NCBI GenBank assembly: GCA_019279435.1
Contig: JAAALK010000287.1
Span: 27,404,162-27,468,161, forward strand
Direction of reading: 5' to 3'
DNA: 64,000 bases
From: Zizania palustris
Lineage: Eukaryota > Streptophyta > Magnoliopsida > Poales > Poaceae
This document shows, in pieces, positions 1 to 11,947 of the stretch. Below the pieces are notes generated by a model. It saw only the letters and a program-made list of their open reading frames with translations, did not search any database and had not been told where the DNA came from. The stretch's first letter is position 1. Each line of letters starts with the position of its first letter. A program made the position numbers and the translations under genes.

Positions 1-622
1 AGGTGATGCCGGTATCCATGGCGTACTCGAACACGCCGGGCGTCGTCCCGCCTTCCTCGCAGTTGCCGGCACCGGAGCAGTCGAGCACCTGCTGCTCCGA
101 CAGCGTCAGCAGGTTCCCCGTCACGATGGCGTTGATGCTCTCCACGGCCGCCGTGCCCGCGAAGTCCCAGCAGCTCCCGCACGGGCCCTGGTCCTTCACG
201 TGAGTCACGGCTCCGTAGTCCCTCCAGTCGTACGACGACGGCACATTGCCGGCGGCGACCTTGGACTTTACGATCTTGGCCTTCTTCACGGCGTCGACGG
301 CGGGCTTGACGGCCCCGGTGTACTTCTTCTTGAACTCCTCGAGCGTCATGTCGGCGAACCTGTTAAGGCCGAGCTTGTAGGGCTTACCCTTGTTGCTGTT
401 GAAGTCGAGCACGTACTTGGCGTTCTTCTTGAACACCTCGTACTTGGTCTTCTTCTCCGCGAGGTCCGCCGTCACCGTGTGCACGCCGCGCCATTTCTCG
501 TACAGCTTCCACGTGGTGGCCTCCGTGGCGAGGTCCTTCTCCGTGAAGGGGATGCCCTGCGCCATGGCAATGGCGATGCAGAGCACAATGCCCATTAGGA
601 GGGCCTGCTTCGTCTCCGCCAT
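1..622 (-). CDS. Papain-family cysteine protease with KDEL tail, copy 1 (3' part lies outside the window)
   Basis: The ATG is at 620-622 and the frame runs open to the window edge, giving residues 1-207 of the 365-residue protein seen complete at 14657-15754. The visible part holds the signal peptide (about residues 1-22), the propeptide with its ERFNIN-like helix and GxNxFxD motif, and the start of the mature enzyme including the catalytic Cys in GSCW. By eye it matches the other two copies without coding differences. The ATG is chosen because it precedes a clean hydrophobic signal sequence and lies about 140 bp downstream of a TATA box. The catalytic His, Asn and KDEL tail cannot be seen here, so whether this copy is intact is unknown. 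The window start falls inside the gene by chance of sampling, not because the gene is truncated. Confidence 0.9.
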   Translation of the reverse strand, partial: MAETKQALLMGIVLCIAIAMAQGIPFTEKDLATEATTWKLYEKWRGVHTVTADLAEKKTKYEVFKKNAKYVLDFNSNKGKPYKLGLNRFADMTLEEFKKKYTGAVKPAVDAVKKAKIVKSKVAAGNVPSSYDWRDYGAVTHVKDQGPCGSCWDFAGTAAVESINAIVTGNLLTLSEQQVLDCSGAGNCEEGGTTPGVFEYAMDTGIT

Positions 623-769
623 TGATCTTTTCTAGCTAGCTAGAGCAACTAACTAATAACTCGATCTCAACGTACCGTACGTTGTTAAGTTGTTTAGCTT
701 AAGTAGTGTGCCGTACGTGCATCGGTGCATGGGATGATATCGATACATAACAACCTTCTCCTTTTATAG
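623..769 (-). promoter_or_regulatory. Core promoter and 5' leader of protease copy 1
   Basis: A TATA box (CTATAAAAGG on the minus strand) lies at 760-769, about 140 bp upstream of the ATG. Transcription would be expected to start about 25-35 bp downstream of it, giving a leader of roughly 100-115 nt. The leader is AT-rich and identical to those of the other copies. It contains short upstream ATGs, described for copy 2. Confidence 0.65.
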
Positions 770-1323
770 GAGCTGAGGGAGATGAAGAGAGTAGATATGA
801 TTCACCAGTTATATATTAGCCAGTGGAATTGGACTTTAATTCAAGCCGCATGTATATATATAATATATATATGCCTTGGTTTCTTACTTACCGCCCAAAT
901 AATCACAATATAATCATGACATAATTTCACAATACATTTTTTTTACCACAAATCCCTCCGTATAGATAAATTCAGTGTGGGCTTTGACTTTTTAGCCGAT
1001 ACTAAATACACAGTTTTTTAATTATCATCTATTGTAACCTTAGTTAACTGCTAAAGATTAGGATTGTTTTAATTTTATTTTTTACACTAAATTCTATTCT
1101 CGTCTGATAATAGATAACTAGGGGAAGTTTAATTTATTTTTTTCTATCTGTCGAATGTATGCGATCAGGCAACAAATTAATTATCCTAGCTAGTAGTAGT
1201 GGTAGCTTAGATTCAACTACTTGATTACAGATTTATTTTTCTATCTCTTTGGGTTTGGGTCAAACTCAATACTCAATTCACAATATGTTTATTGCATTGC
1301 ATGCATGCTCGGCCCGTGGTTGG
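770..1323. other. AT-rich upstream flank of protease copy 1
   Basis: There is no credible ORF. The segment is shared with 15902-16463 and 28778-29334. Its part from about 980 to 1290 also has a diverged relative at about 11460-11990, which shows that an older copy of this flank exists in the linker. Confidence 0.6.
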
Positions 1324-1523
1324 CACTACTACAAAGCGACACTGTAGCGGCGGGCAAAATCGACCTATAGTGGCGGGCATCCAGTCCGCCACTGCTCTAA
1401 CGCCACTGCTATCGCTGGTTAGCAGTGGCGGTCAGAGCGCCCGCCACCGCTGTGTTAACAGCAGTGGCGGGCGTGCTGACATCATCTGCCCGCACTGCCG
1501 TTATCAATAGCAGTGGCGGGCAG
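1324..1523. mobile_element. Short GC-rich foldback, CACTA-terminus-like fragment
   Basis: The segment begins CACTACTACAAAG and contains repeated GCAGTGGCGGGC and GCCCGCCACTGC blocks in both orientations, so the strand can fold extensively. This resembles the subterminal regions of grass CACTA elements. No matching right terminus is visible, so it is a fragment or a MITE-like derivative. It is also present at 29335-29535 but absent from copy 2, where a duplicated promoter segment occupies the same place. Confidence 0.5.
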
Positions 1524-1647
1524 AACCAACTAATCAAGAGACGTCGTCCATCATATCCACTGCATGCACGTACCCTTCAGCGTTAGCACACAGGCTGCAG
1601 GCATGCAGAGATCCCGTCGAACGTAATAATGTATATATGTACCATTC

Positions 1648-1650
<3 letters not shown>

Positions 1651-1680
<30 letters not shown>
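1651..1680. repeat. (TA)15 microsatellite
   Basis: This is an uninterrupted TA dinucleotide run. It is shorter in the equivalent places in copy 2 (about 16803-16820) and copy 3 (about 29662-29690), so it is a length-variable site between the duplicates. Confidence 0.9.
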
Positions 1681-1682
<2 letters not shown>

Positions 1683-1732
1683 GTATCATCACCCACCATC
1701 ACTTGCGTACGTACGTATGCATATTTAACTAA

Positions 1733-1756
1733 CCATGCATGCATGTACATGCATGG
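1733..1756. promoter_or_regulatory. Palindromic cluster of RY-like CATGCATG motifs
   Basis: The sequence reads CCATGCATG, a short spacer, then CATGCATGG, a palindrome with overlapping CATGCA(TG) motifs about 1.1 kb upstream of the protease ATG. More CATGCA motifs lie at about 1294-1306, 1561-1568 and 1789-1796. RY motifs of this form bind plant B3 factors in seed genes. Use here is only inferred, because the motif is common in grass intergenic DNA. Confidence 0.25.
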
Positions 1757-1829
1757 CTCGAGTATAAGTTTATATACACATGACAAAGCCATGCATGATT
1801 ATTTAACTAATTAATAAGTCTAGGGATTA

Positions 1830-3269
1830 CACTACGGAAAAATGCAAGATCGCCTAGTGCCAAAAACTTTATCAAGTGCATTATTTTAGATACTCGGCAA
1901 AACTTAGTTTGCTGAGTATATTTAAGAAAACACTAGGCAAACTTTAATAAGTACTCCGTACTAGTACATTGGAATTAATTGTACAAAGTTTTAGTTATCA
2001 TCACAAATAATGATAATAAATATTAGGTCAACACTTAAATAAACACCGAGTATAGGGCAACAAATTAGTTCTTTGTTTGTATTTGAAATGTTTTATATAA
2101 TCAAATACAACACAACTTATCTGATGTAAAATTTGTTTTTTTAGTCAGTTTACTATTTTAATTCATTAAGTGTGTTTCTAGGATTTAAATCGAAATATGT
2201 CAAATTTGAACTGCAAGTGCATGAAATAATAAACCAAAATTTGTAGTAAAAACATATTCATGTTTTTAAGTCTATTTTTGTTTTTATCTAGTGAATTGAA
2301 CTAAATTTTAAATAATCTAGGTTGCAACACTCAATCAACAACGTGGAACTTAATAGTTTTTAATTCTAAAGATCAAATGAAGTCTAAAAATTAAAAGACT
2401 TATCATGGTGTTATGATATGATACACATATGCTGTGATAAAAATTTAAAAATATTTCGAGAAAGTTGTCATATAGAGTGTTTAAAAATCGGAGATTCTTA
2501 GAGGAGTTAGGGTTTAGAGAAGGAATGAAATAGGTTAGACAGAAAATTGATGGTTAAATATTTGTTTGAACTTGAAAAATTTTCTACAATCCAAACACAA
2601 CATATCTTATCCCATGATTTTTTTTTTGCAATTTTCTAGGTCAATTAGCTATTTTTATTTCATTAATTGTATTTATAGGATTTAAATATAAACATCTTAA
2701 ATTTAAACCACACTTGCATGACATAATAAACTAAATTATCCAAAAAAATCATATTCATGTTTTAGTTTGTTTTTATGCATTACCCAATATTGTTTCATAA
2801 ATTTTGTTAAAGAAAATAATGGAAAACAAATTTAACAAAATTTGAAAAAACAAATAAAAATATCCGCAAACATAAGACACTCGGCAAACATGAGTATTTG
2901 TCGGGTGTTTGCACTTGACATACAAAAAAAATCATGCCCCATACTTTTTAAAGCTCATTTAAATTCAAACTCGCCTCTCAGACCTCCCTCACCTCCGATC
3001 CTCTTTCAACCGCTGGCCCTGTCATCGCCCCATCACCGTGCCTTGGCCCTGGCCACATCACCCACGCCCCGTCGCCACACGTCGTATGCCGTGATGATGT
3101 GCTCGTAACCCAATGCATTATTTTGACACTCGGTGAACCTCTATTTGTCGACAATGGATTCGACCGAGTGTCCTTTGCCAAGTGTGGCACTCGGAAAACC
3201 CTTCACTAAGTACAAAGGGGTTTCATCAAGTGTTTGTAACGTTCGGCAAAGAACTGTTTTCCTGTGGCG
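1830..3269. mobile_element. Non-autonomous CACTA-like element, copy 1 (1.44 kb)
   Basis: The left end reads CACTACGGAAAA. The right end reads TTTTCCTGTGGCG, an imperfect inverted match to it. A 3 bp direct repeat TTA flanks the element at 1827-1829 and 3270-3272, the size expected for CACTA transposons. Subterminal regions near both ends carry ACTCGGCAAA/GCCGAGTG-type motifs, typical of grass CACTA families. There is no transposase ORF, so any movement would need enzyme from elsewhere. Near-identical copies sit at 16970-18410 and 29840-31283 in the same position relative to the protease, so they were duplicated with the locus. The right terminus has drifted from the canonical GTAGTG. Confidence 0.75.
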
Positions 3270-3272
3270 TTA

Positions 3273-4329
3273 GTTAATGATATAATTCATTTCGTATCAT
3301 TGTCCATACTCTTGAAATCGAGACAAGCTTAGATCTCAATCCAATTATTTTTTAAGCTCATCTCCGCCAATAAATAAATATCTGTATTGGGAATAATCAT
3401 GTGTATTGCTGCACAAAAAATTAAGAGTTGCACAACAAAATGTGATACAAATTAAAGGTGGATTTGCCTTTCCGGATACGTGACTTGCTTGCATTGCATG
3501 CCTTTATATAATTTGCACGATTAGAATAAATAATTGAATGCTAAAAATAAGTAAAATGTGGCTTAAAAGTCAAATATGGTGAGATAGTACTTGCGCATTA
3601 ACTATTAAGGTAACGTGGCTACACGTATATATAGGAAAAGAGATCATACAAGCATCAGCATTATATTATATTAACTACGCTATTAATAAGTACTCCGTAC
3701 TACGTACATTGGAATTAATTGTACAGAGTTTTAATTAGTTATCATCAAGAATAAATAAAGATAATAAATATTAGGTCAACTTAGATAAACGACACTGATG
3801 AGTATAGGGCAATTAATTCTACAGAGTTCATTATCATCACAAATAAGCTACGGGCCTATGACAACTTAGATATATAAACACGTATTACGTGTTTATATAT
3901 ACTACGTATTTATCAACTTCACATGCAGGTTTATACGTACCCATGATATATATATATATAATATACGTACGTACACATGGAACTGGCTATGGATGCATCT
4001 ACTCTGACGACGGAACACTTAATATATATACAGCTTAACGTGCGTACTTAAGTTAATTAGTTGTTACTTGTTAGACGTCGTAGATGACGCGTGCAGTGCA
4101 TGAATTACGAGCTCACGGGAAATTAATATAATTACCGCTAACTTATAACTAGTCTCGTCTGGCCACTAGATTATATTTGGAGGAACTAAACATCGATCCA
4201 TGCAGAAACAAAACACAGGCGGCATGCTAAGTTGTTATATTAATTTACAAGTCCAAGGTTGTTTACTCTTGTTTAATTGGATTAATTGTTTGAAGTTGAA
4301 CGTAGATACTAGCAGAAGATACAGTAGGT
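3273..4329. other. Intergenic AT-rich block
   Basis: No gene is visible. The part up to about 4110 has a clearly related but diverged partner at about 12640-13560, and near-identical copies at 18414-19290, 23819-24510 and 31287-32130. It contains several short TA-rich runs. Confidence 0.6.
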
Positions 4330-4700
4330 AGTGTTGTTAAATCTAATGGGGGAGCTCTCCTCCCCATCACCGACGCGCCTAACTAATGCGCTTTGATTGG
4401 AGGCGCCCACCTCAACCGATTATAATTGAGGGGTCTTGTCATATAGCACTATAGCAAAGGGGAGAGGTTGATGGCACATGAACCCCACTATTTACGTGAC
4501 CTCACATTCTTCCCATAAAAGCCCAAAGCTACTCGATCTACTCTATGGCATTGAAGCGACAAGAATCTCTCTAGTCTCCACGCTGATCTCATCGCCGGAC
4601 CGACCTAGGCCTCATTGTCACCATGACGAGCTCCTCCTCCTCCAAGCCCAAAGTTACACAAACGCCTCTCTATCTCAGCTGATCTAAGGCCTAATCATGT
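4330..4700 (+). pseudogene. Possible promoter/first-exon fragment of an unidentified gene
   Basis: A GC-richer island holds a TATA-like CATAAAAG at about 4514-4521, a CT-rich leader and an ATG at 4623 opening a 19-residue frame (MTSSSSSK...) that ends in TGA at 4680-4682. The same island occurs at 32349-32716 and, with alanine as the second codon and a stronger GCCATGG context, at 19767 and 24987. The frame is too short to identify. It could be a captured exon, a relic, or chance. I do not assign a function. Confidence 0.25.
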
Positions 4701-6963
4701 TTTATTCCTAAACATTACTATGCTAATCCTAGACCTAGAGATCCCGTAAGATTAAATCTATCAATGGCATTAGAGTGTGTTCTAGCTAGGTCTAGATTAG
4801 CTTGGGATTTGGGTGGCATCGCCCCCCTATTCCTATGCCCCACCACCGTAACAAGTTTCCCCGCATAAAACCTAAGGAAGTAGAAGAGGTAAGGTTCGAT
4901 AAAGAACAAAAAAACTAGAAAACCCTGACCTTAGTTGAACCCGTACCGTAACTCTAACCTTAAGAGTAAGGGGGCGGGCACTCACCTCATGTGAAATCAT
5001 GTGATGAAAATTTGGTTTATATTGAAATTAGCTTGCAAAGTGATCATTAGCATAATGGCATGTATCAAATGTTTTTTGTGAGTGGTGTTGTGTTTACTAA
5101 TCTTGGGTCAAGTTATGGACCTGTGTTCATATACGATTTTGTGTGGTTGTTTATATGCAGGTATTGTTTGATGCAGAACATAGTTGGGACAGACTCAAAC
5201 TAAGGTTTAAGAGGAACTAAAGTTTCAAGACTATTTTCCTGTTGTTTATATGCATGTGCACTCATGAATTTCTTGTTGTTGCAGCCTGCTAACCTGCTTG
5301 TAGCATGGCAGTGGGTTGTCAGTCTAGGTGTGATAGGTGTGGCTTGGTGGCCCATTAGGAGTCTATAAATAGGAGTATTATTTCGTTTTTTGAGTTTTTT
5401 AGGAGATTATTAAATTAGCCATGAAATTAAGAATTTAATATATTTTTTGGTGTCTTCATGCAGAATTTATGTGGAAATTTTTGAGAGCCATCTAGTACAC
5501 TTGATCTTAGAAATAAAGTGAAATCTTTGTATAATTAAGCGTGGTAATTTTTGCCAGTGCTTTTGGTATTAGATTAAATAATAGTTTCTAGGTTTATGTT
5601 TTATTTGATTTGGTTAAAACCTATCTGACACGTAGTGCCGATCGGGCTTAATCAATGTTCATCACTATTCTGTTTAGCCGTTTTGTTTAGTTAATACCTT
5701 TTGATCCAGAAGTACGATCGACGTGATTCCAGTAGGGTTAGTTCAAAAATTTTATCTACTTTATTGTGTCAGTTTCAGGTCGATCGGAGTAACATATTTT
5801 AATCTATAACATTTTTAGCGACGAAAGAGAGTTCTGTCCAGAACTGAAAACGTGATTAATTTTCGGTTTTGTAATCAGAGGTTAAAGTTTATTTTTTTAT
5901 CTTACACAATCATTCACCACCCTATGATTGCTTATCTTAGTGTGAATCGATCGTACACCTCACGCCGCCTTGTCGGACTCCGAGAAGTGGAGTCCGGGGT
6001 CGCCACAGCCATTTGTTAGTTACCACCCAAATAGTTATAATACAATTATGAGACAAGTTGTGTACTGATTGATCGAGACTAGAAGAAAATCTCACTAAAG
6101 TCATATTACCTTTTGAACCAGTGGCGAATCCAAGATAAAATGAAGAGTGGCCTAGAATTAAAGTTCAAATCTAAATCCATACAATTAAAAAATAAACATA
6201 TATCTTGACACAAGTCAATACAATTAAACTATCCATAGTTGTTTTTCAACCAGTAAATATTTCTTTAGAAAATACATCGTTTCCAAATGTGTTGGCTTGT
6301 CATAATTTTTTGAAAAGAAAACAGTAGAAACAAAATGTAGTGTCCTTTGTCGTACTATATTTCAACCAATCAAATTTATCGAACTAATTTCGTTAAAAGG
6401 ATCTCCAAACCTTACCATGTAGTGTATTTGGAAAAACATGTCCAAGTGCTCTATTAGTGCTCTATTTGGATCATTCAACAAATTTTCCCTCCTCACTTCA
6501 TATCTAATTTTAAGATCATAATCATATATTGATACTAGTTGTGCTGGATTAACAAAAATTGTACAATCAAAAGTTTAGAATGTTTTCTAGGGTGTTTAGA
6601 ACTGATCTGTTTAGAAGCACCATGATAGGTATATCCAGAAGCACAACAAATAAAAATAAAAAGAAAAACCTTAACTTTTGTCGACCAAAATCAGTCAATG
6701 GAAGTTGTCAGCAATTAACTTTCGTCGGCTAATTTTGGCCGACGAAAGATAAGTATATTTTGTCTATTGGCTTCTGTCGGCCAAAAACCGATGAAAGATG
6801 AACTAAAGTTTCACGACTATGTTCTTGTTGTTTATATGCATGTGCACTCATGAATTTCTTGATGTTGTAGCTTGCGAGCCTGCTTAGGAGTCTATAAACA
6901 GGAGTACTGTTTCGTTTTTTAGGAGATTATTAGATTAGCCATGAAATTAAGAGTTTAATCTAT
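4701..6963. other. Intergenic DNA with a direct repeat and hairpins, no gene
   Basis: No long ORF is present. The segment about 5215-5440 recurs in degenerate form at about 6808-6962, immediately before the satellite. A perfect hairpin (CTTTCGTCGGC / GCCGACGAAAG, 8 nt loop) lies at 6719-6748. Its CGACGAAAG motif resembles subterminal repeats of some CACTA elements. A second inverted repeat (GGACTCC / GGAGTCC) lies at 5975-5995. The 5600-6010 stretch may be a retrotransposon LTR relic, but I could not confirm this. Confidence 0.45.
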
Positions 6964-9900
6964 AGAAGACTCCTCTGGGACCCTGGAATGCCCTAAAAGG
7001 CTGAAAACTGTGCTATAAGTCACGGTCGAGGCAAGAGTCCACTAAAATGAAAAAAATAGAAGACTCTTTCGTGACACTGAAACACTATAAAAGGTTGAAA
7101 ATTGTTTGTTATAGATCACGGTCGAGGCCAGGAGTCCATTGAATCGAAAAAAGTAGTAGACTCCTCCTGGACCTACTAGACACCTCCAAAGGTTAAAAAA
7201 TGAGTTATAGGTCACGGTTGAGGCCAGGAGACCACTTAAACGAAAAAATAGCAAACTCTTCTAGGACCCCGTAACACCATTAAAGGCCAAAAATCGTGTG
7301 CTATAGGTAACGGTCGAGGCCAGTAGTACATTGAATCGACAAAAATAACAAACTCCATTGGGAACCCCGGAACGCCCTAAAAGGCCGAAACTGTGTGCTA
7401 TAGGTCACGGTCGATGCAAGTGTCAACTGAAAAGGAAAAAATAGCAGACTCCTTAGTGACACTAGAAAATCCTAAAAGGCCAAAAACGGTGTGCTATAGG
7501 ACACAATCGAGGCCAAGAGTCCGTTAAATCGAAAAATGTAATAGACTCCTCCGGGACCCACAAGACACCTCTGAAGGTTAAAAAATATGAGTTATAGGTC
7601 ATGGTTGAGGCCAAGAGTCCACTTAAACGAAAAAAAATAGCAGACTCCTCTAGTAACCAGGGAATACCATTAAAGGCCGAAAACTGTGTGCTATAGGTAA
7701 TGGTCGAAGCCCATAGTCCACTGAATCAAAAAAATAACAGTCTCGTCTAAAACCTACGGGACACCTTAGATGGGTAAAAATGTGAGCTATAGGTCACAAT
7801 GAGGCCATGAGTCCACTGAATCTAAAAAAATAGAAGATTCCTCTGAAACCCACGAGACACCTCGGAACGATAAAAAACATGAGCTATAGGTCACGATTGA
7901 GGCTAGGAGACCACTGAAATGAAAAAATAGCAGATCCACCGGGAAGCATAGAAAATCGTGAAAGGCTAAAAACATGTGCTATAGATTACGGTCGAGACCT
8001 GGAGTCCACTGAAACGAAAAAAGTAAAACACTCCTCCGGGACCCCCAGAACACCCTAAAAGGCAAAAAACTGTGAGCTATAGGTCACAGTCGAAGCAAGA
8101 GTCCACTGAAATGGAAAGAATAGCATACTCCTCCGCGTCCCCAGAACACCCAAAAAGGATGAAACGGTGTGCTATAGGCGACGACTGAGGCCAAGAGTAC
8201 ACTGAATAGAAAAAAGTAGTAGACTCGTCCGTGACCCACGGGACACCTCTGGAGGTAAAAAATATGAGCTATAGGTCACGGTCGAGGCCAAGAGTCCACA
8301 TAAACAAAAAATAGCAGACTCCTTTAAGACGCTTGGAACATTATTAAAGGCCAAAAATCGTGTGTTATAGGTAATGGTCGAGGCCTGTAGTCCACTGAAT
8401 CGAAAAAATAACAGACTCCTCCGTAACATATGAGACACCTCGGATGGGTAAAAACGTGAGCTATAGGTCACAATCGAGGCGACAAGTCCACTGAATCTAA
8501 AAAGTAGCATATTCCTCCAAAACCCACGGGACACATCGGAACGGTAAAAAACATTAGTTATAGGTCACGGTCGAGGCCCGGAGTCCATTGAAATGATAAA
8601 GTAAAACACTCCTCTAGGACCCCCGGAACACCATTAAAGACCGAAAATCGTGTGCTATAGGTAACAATCGAGGCTAGTAGTCCATTGAATCGACAAAAAT
8701 AGCAGACTCCTCCGGGAACCGCGGAACACCCTAAAAGGCTGAAAACTGTGTGCTAGAGGTCACGGTCGATGCAAGTGTCCACTAAAAAGTAAAAAATATT
8801 AGACTCCTTCGTGAAACTAGAAAACCCTAAAAGGCCAAAAACGGTGTGCTATAGGACACAGGCGAGGCCAAGAGTCCATTAAATCGAAAAATGTAATAGA
8901 CTCCTACAGGACCCATGAGAAACATGTGAAGGTTAAAAAATATGAGTTATCGGTCACGGTTGAGGCCAGGAGTCCACTAAAACGAAAAAATAGCAGACTC
9001 CTCTAGTAACCTGGGAATACCATTAAAGGCCGAAAACCGTGTGCTGTAGGTAATGGTTGAGGCCCGTAGTCCACTGAATCAAAAAAGCAGTCTCGTCTGA
9101 AACCTACGGGACACCTCAGATGGGTAAAAATGTGAGCTATAGGTCACAATCGAGGCCATGAGTCCGCTGAATCTAAAAAATAGCAGATTCCTATGAAACC
9201 CATCGGACACCTCAGAACGGTAAAAAACATGAGCTCTAGGTCACGGTCGAGTCTAGGAGACAACTGAATCAAAAAATAGCAGTCTCGTCTGAAACCTACT
9301 GGACACCTCAGATGGGTAAAAATGTGAGCTATAGGTCACAATCGAAGCCATGAGTCCACTGAATCTAAAAAATAGCATATTCCTCTAAACACACGGGACA
9401 CCACGGAACGGTAAAAAATATGAGCTATAGGCCACGGTCGAGGCTAGGAGACCACTGAAACAAAAATAGCAGATCCTCCGGGAAGCATGAAAATAGTGAA
9501 AGACTAAAAGCATGAAAAAAGTAAAACACTCCCCCGGGACCCCCGGAACACCCTAAAAGGCCGAAAACTGTGTGCTATAGGTCACGGTCGAGGCAAGAGT
9601 CCACTGAAATGGAAAGAATAACATACTCCTCCGCGTCCCCAAAACACCCAAAAAGGACGGAAAACGGTGAGCTATAGGAGACGACTGAGGCCAAGAGTAC
9701 ACTAAATCGAAAAAAGTAGTAGACTCCTCCGTGACCCACGAGACACCTCTAGAGAGTAAAAAAATATGAGCTATAGGTCACGATCGAGGCCAGGATATCA
9801 GTTTAACAAAAAAATAGCAGACTCCTTTAATACCCTCAAAACATCATTTAAGGCCAAAAATCGTGTGTTATAGGTAACGGTCGAGGCCTATAGTCCACTG

Positions 9901-10220
9901 AATCAAAAAAATAGCAGACTCCTCCGAAACTTATGGATACCTCAGATGGGTAAAAATGTGAGCTATAGGTCACAATCGAGGCCACAAGTCCACTAAATCT
10001 AAAAAGTAGCATATTCCTCCAAAACCCACAGGACCCCTCAGAACGGTAAAGAACATGAGTTATAGATCACAGTCGAGGCCCGGAGTCCATTGAAATGAAA
10101 AATTAAAACACTCCTCTTGGACCCCCGGAACACCATTGAAGGCCGAAAATCGTGTGCTATAGGTAACAGTCGAGGCCAGTAGTTCATTGAATCGTCAAAA
10201 ATAGCAAACACCTCCAAGAA
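6964..10220. repeat. Satellite array 1 (about 97 bp monomer)
   Basis: Tandem monomers carry the recurring core CTATAGGTCACGGTCGAGGC followed by AGAGTCCACTGAA, an A-rich run, then AGCAGACTCCTC. Spacing between cores is close to 97 bp. Monomer variants recur at about 1.36 kb (the GATGCAAGTGTC variant at about 7409 and 8770), so a higher-order arrangement exists. The array matches 34983-38241 with mostly single-base indels. It ends abruptly at 10220 inside a monomer. Confidence 0.9.
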
Positions 10221-11226
10221 ATTTAAACTCGGATCGAGGCATGACATCGGAATAATTATAAAAAAAACTCAAAAATCTAGACAAAATATATATTAGGTAT
10301 TTACTATATTACAGTCGGGTGAGATTTTAATTTTTAGTACATATAGAAATTTCATCGTAGCAAAGATTTAAATATCTATTTTAATTTCTTTCAAAACTAA
10401 CTCATTCCATCCCTAAACTCTTAAATATTCTCGAATAATCTCCATTTTCTAAATGGCATACGTGAAAACTTTCTCGAAACATTTTCATTTTTTATCATAA
10501 TATATATATATATTATATAACACAATATCAAGTACCATATTTTTAGGCTTCAATTTAATTTTTTATAATTTAAAAACCATTAAGCTCAATGTTGCCGTCA
10601 AGTGTCCACTTAGATTTTTTTAATATTTAGTTATATTTAGCGGTAAAAGATTAAAAATGGACTCATGAACATAAATAGTTTTTTCTACAATTTTTGAGTC
10701 ATTAATATACATGAAGTTCAAATTTGACATACTCGAATTAAATCCTAAAAACACACTTAATTAATTAAAAATAGCAACATCACTCAAAAAAATATGAACA
10801 TTTTCCATGAATTAACACATGTTGAATTATGACTGTAAAAAAATTTTAAGTTCAAAACATGTTTAAAATATGATATGAACTTAAATATGATCTCACATGA
10901 AATAATGGGTATTTAAGTTTTGCCGAGTGTTTTTAAACAACACTCGGAAAACCCAGCAACTTGGACACGTGTCACACCGGTTGGTTGAGCCAACATAGCA
11001 ACCTTTCCGAGTGCTAGACGTGACACTCGACAAAGCCCATTTTTTTCAAAGCCATTATCACACTGTCAAGACTTGTTGTGGTGTGTTTTTTGTCAAAACG
11101 ATTGCCCGGTGTATTTGACTTGGCACTCGGCAAAGATTAATTTACGCCGAGAGTAAAATTTTTGCCGAGTTATCGACAAAATACACTCGGCAAACCCTGA
11201 GGCACTCGGCAAACTCTCTGTTTCCA
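10221..11226. mobile_element. Diverged, inverted CACTA-like fragment
   Basis: From about 10440 the sequence resembles the reverse complement of the 1830-3269 element interior, for example the TTTCTCGAAA...TTTTTATCAT stretch. From about 10920 to 11220 it is rich in TTGCCGAGTG / CACTCGGCAAA motifs, the subterminal signature of grass CACTA elements. No transposase ORF or clean termini are seen, so it is a relic. The first part (10221-10440) is AT-rich and unassigned. Confidence 0.5.
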
Positions 11227-11911
11227 ATATTGATGCAGGTAAATCAATTGGTTCATTGGCATTAAAGTTGAGGAAATTAGCACACATCACTGGTACACAA
11301 CACGTCATTAGTATTGGTTGAAAACTCTCAGTCTCAATTTTCAATCCGATACTGTCCATTCGGGACTAAAGGAGTGACACATTAATACCAATCATTTAAC
11401 CGACGCTCATATACCCATTTAGTCTTGGCTGGAGAACCCAACGAACCGATCGAGACTAATTCTTTTAACTTTTCAGTTGGTACTAAATAAATAATTTTTT
11501 AATTGTTGTTTATTGTTATCTTAGTTAACTAGTAAAAATTAGCATTATTTTAATTTTAATATTTACGCTAAATTCTCATGTGACGATAGATAACCGGTGA
11601 AGTTTAATTTATTTTTTCTGTCCGTCAAGATGTATGCGGGCAAGCAATCAACAAATTAATTATCTTAGTAGTGGTAGGTTCAACTGCTTGATTACAGATT
11701 TATTTTCTCTCTCTCTTTGGGCGGTATATATATATATACATATACACGAGAGCGCTATTCTACACACCACGTGTGTAGAATAGCTATTCTACACCGATTA
11801 TTTTTAGTAGTAGATTTTTTCAGTAAATAGTAATTGAGTACTATTTTTTTCTCAGTAGTAGATTTCTCAGTAGAAAAAAATCTACTACTGAAAGTAGTCG
11901 GTGTAGAATAG

Positions 11912-11947
<36 letters not shown>

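Noticed and set aside
7042..10247. Repeated minus-strand ORFs of 60-150 codons (FFRFSGLLAS-type) in the satellite, here and in the other arrays
   Set aside because: They come from reading the monomer in different frames. A monomer near 97 bp does not keep frame, and the ORFs start and stop at random positions.
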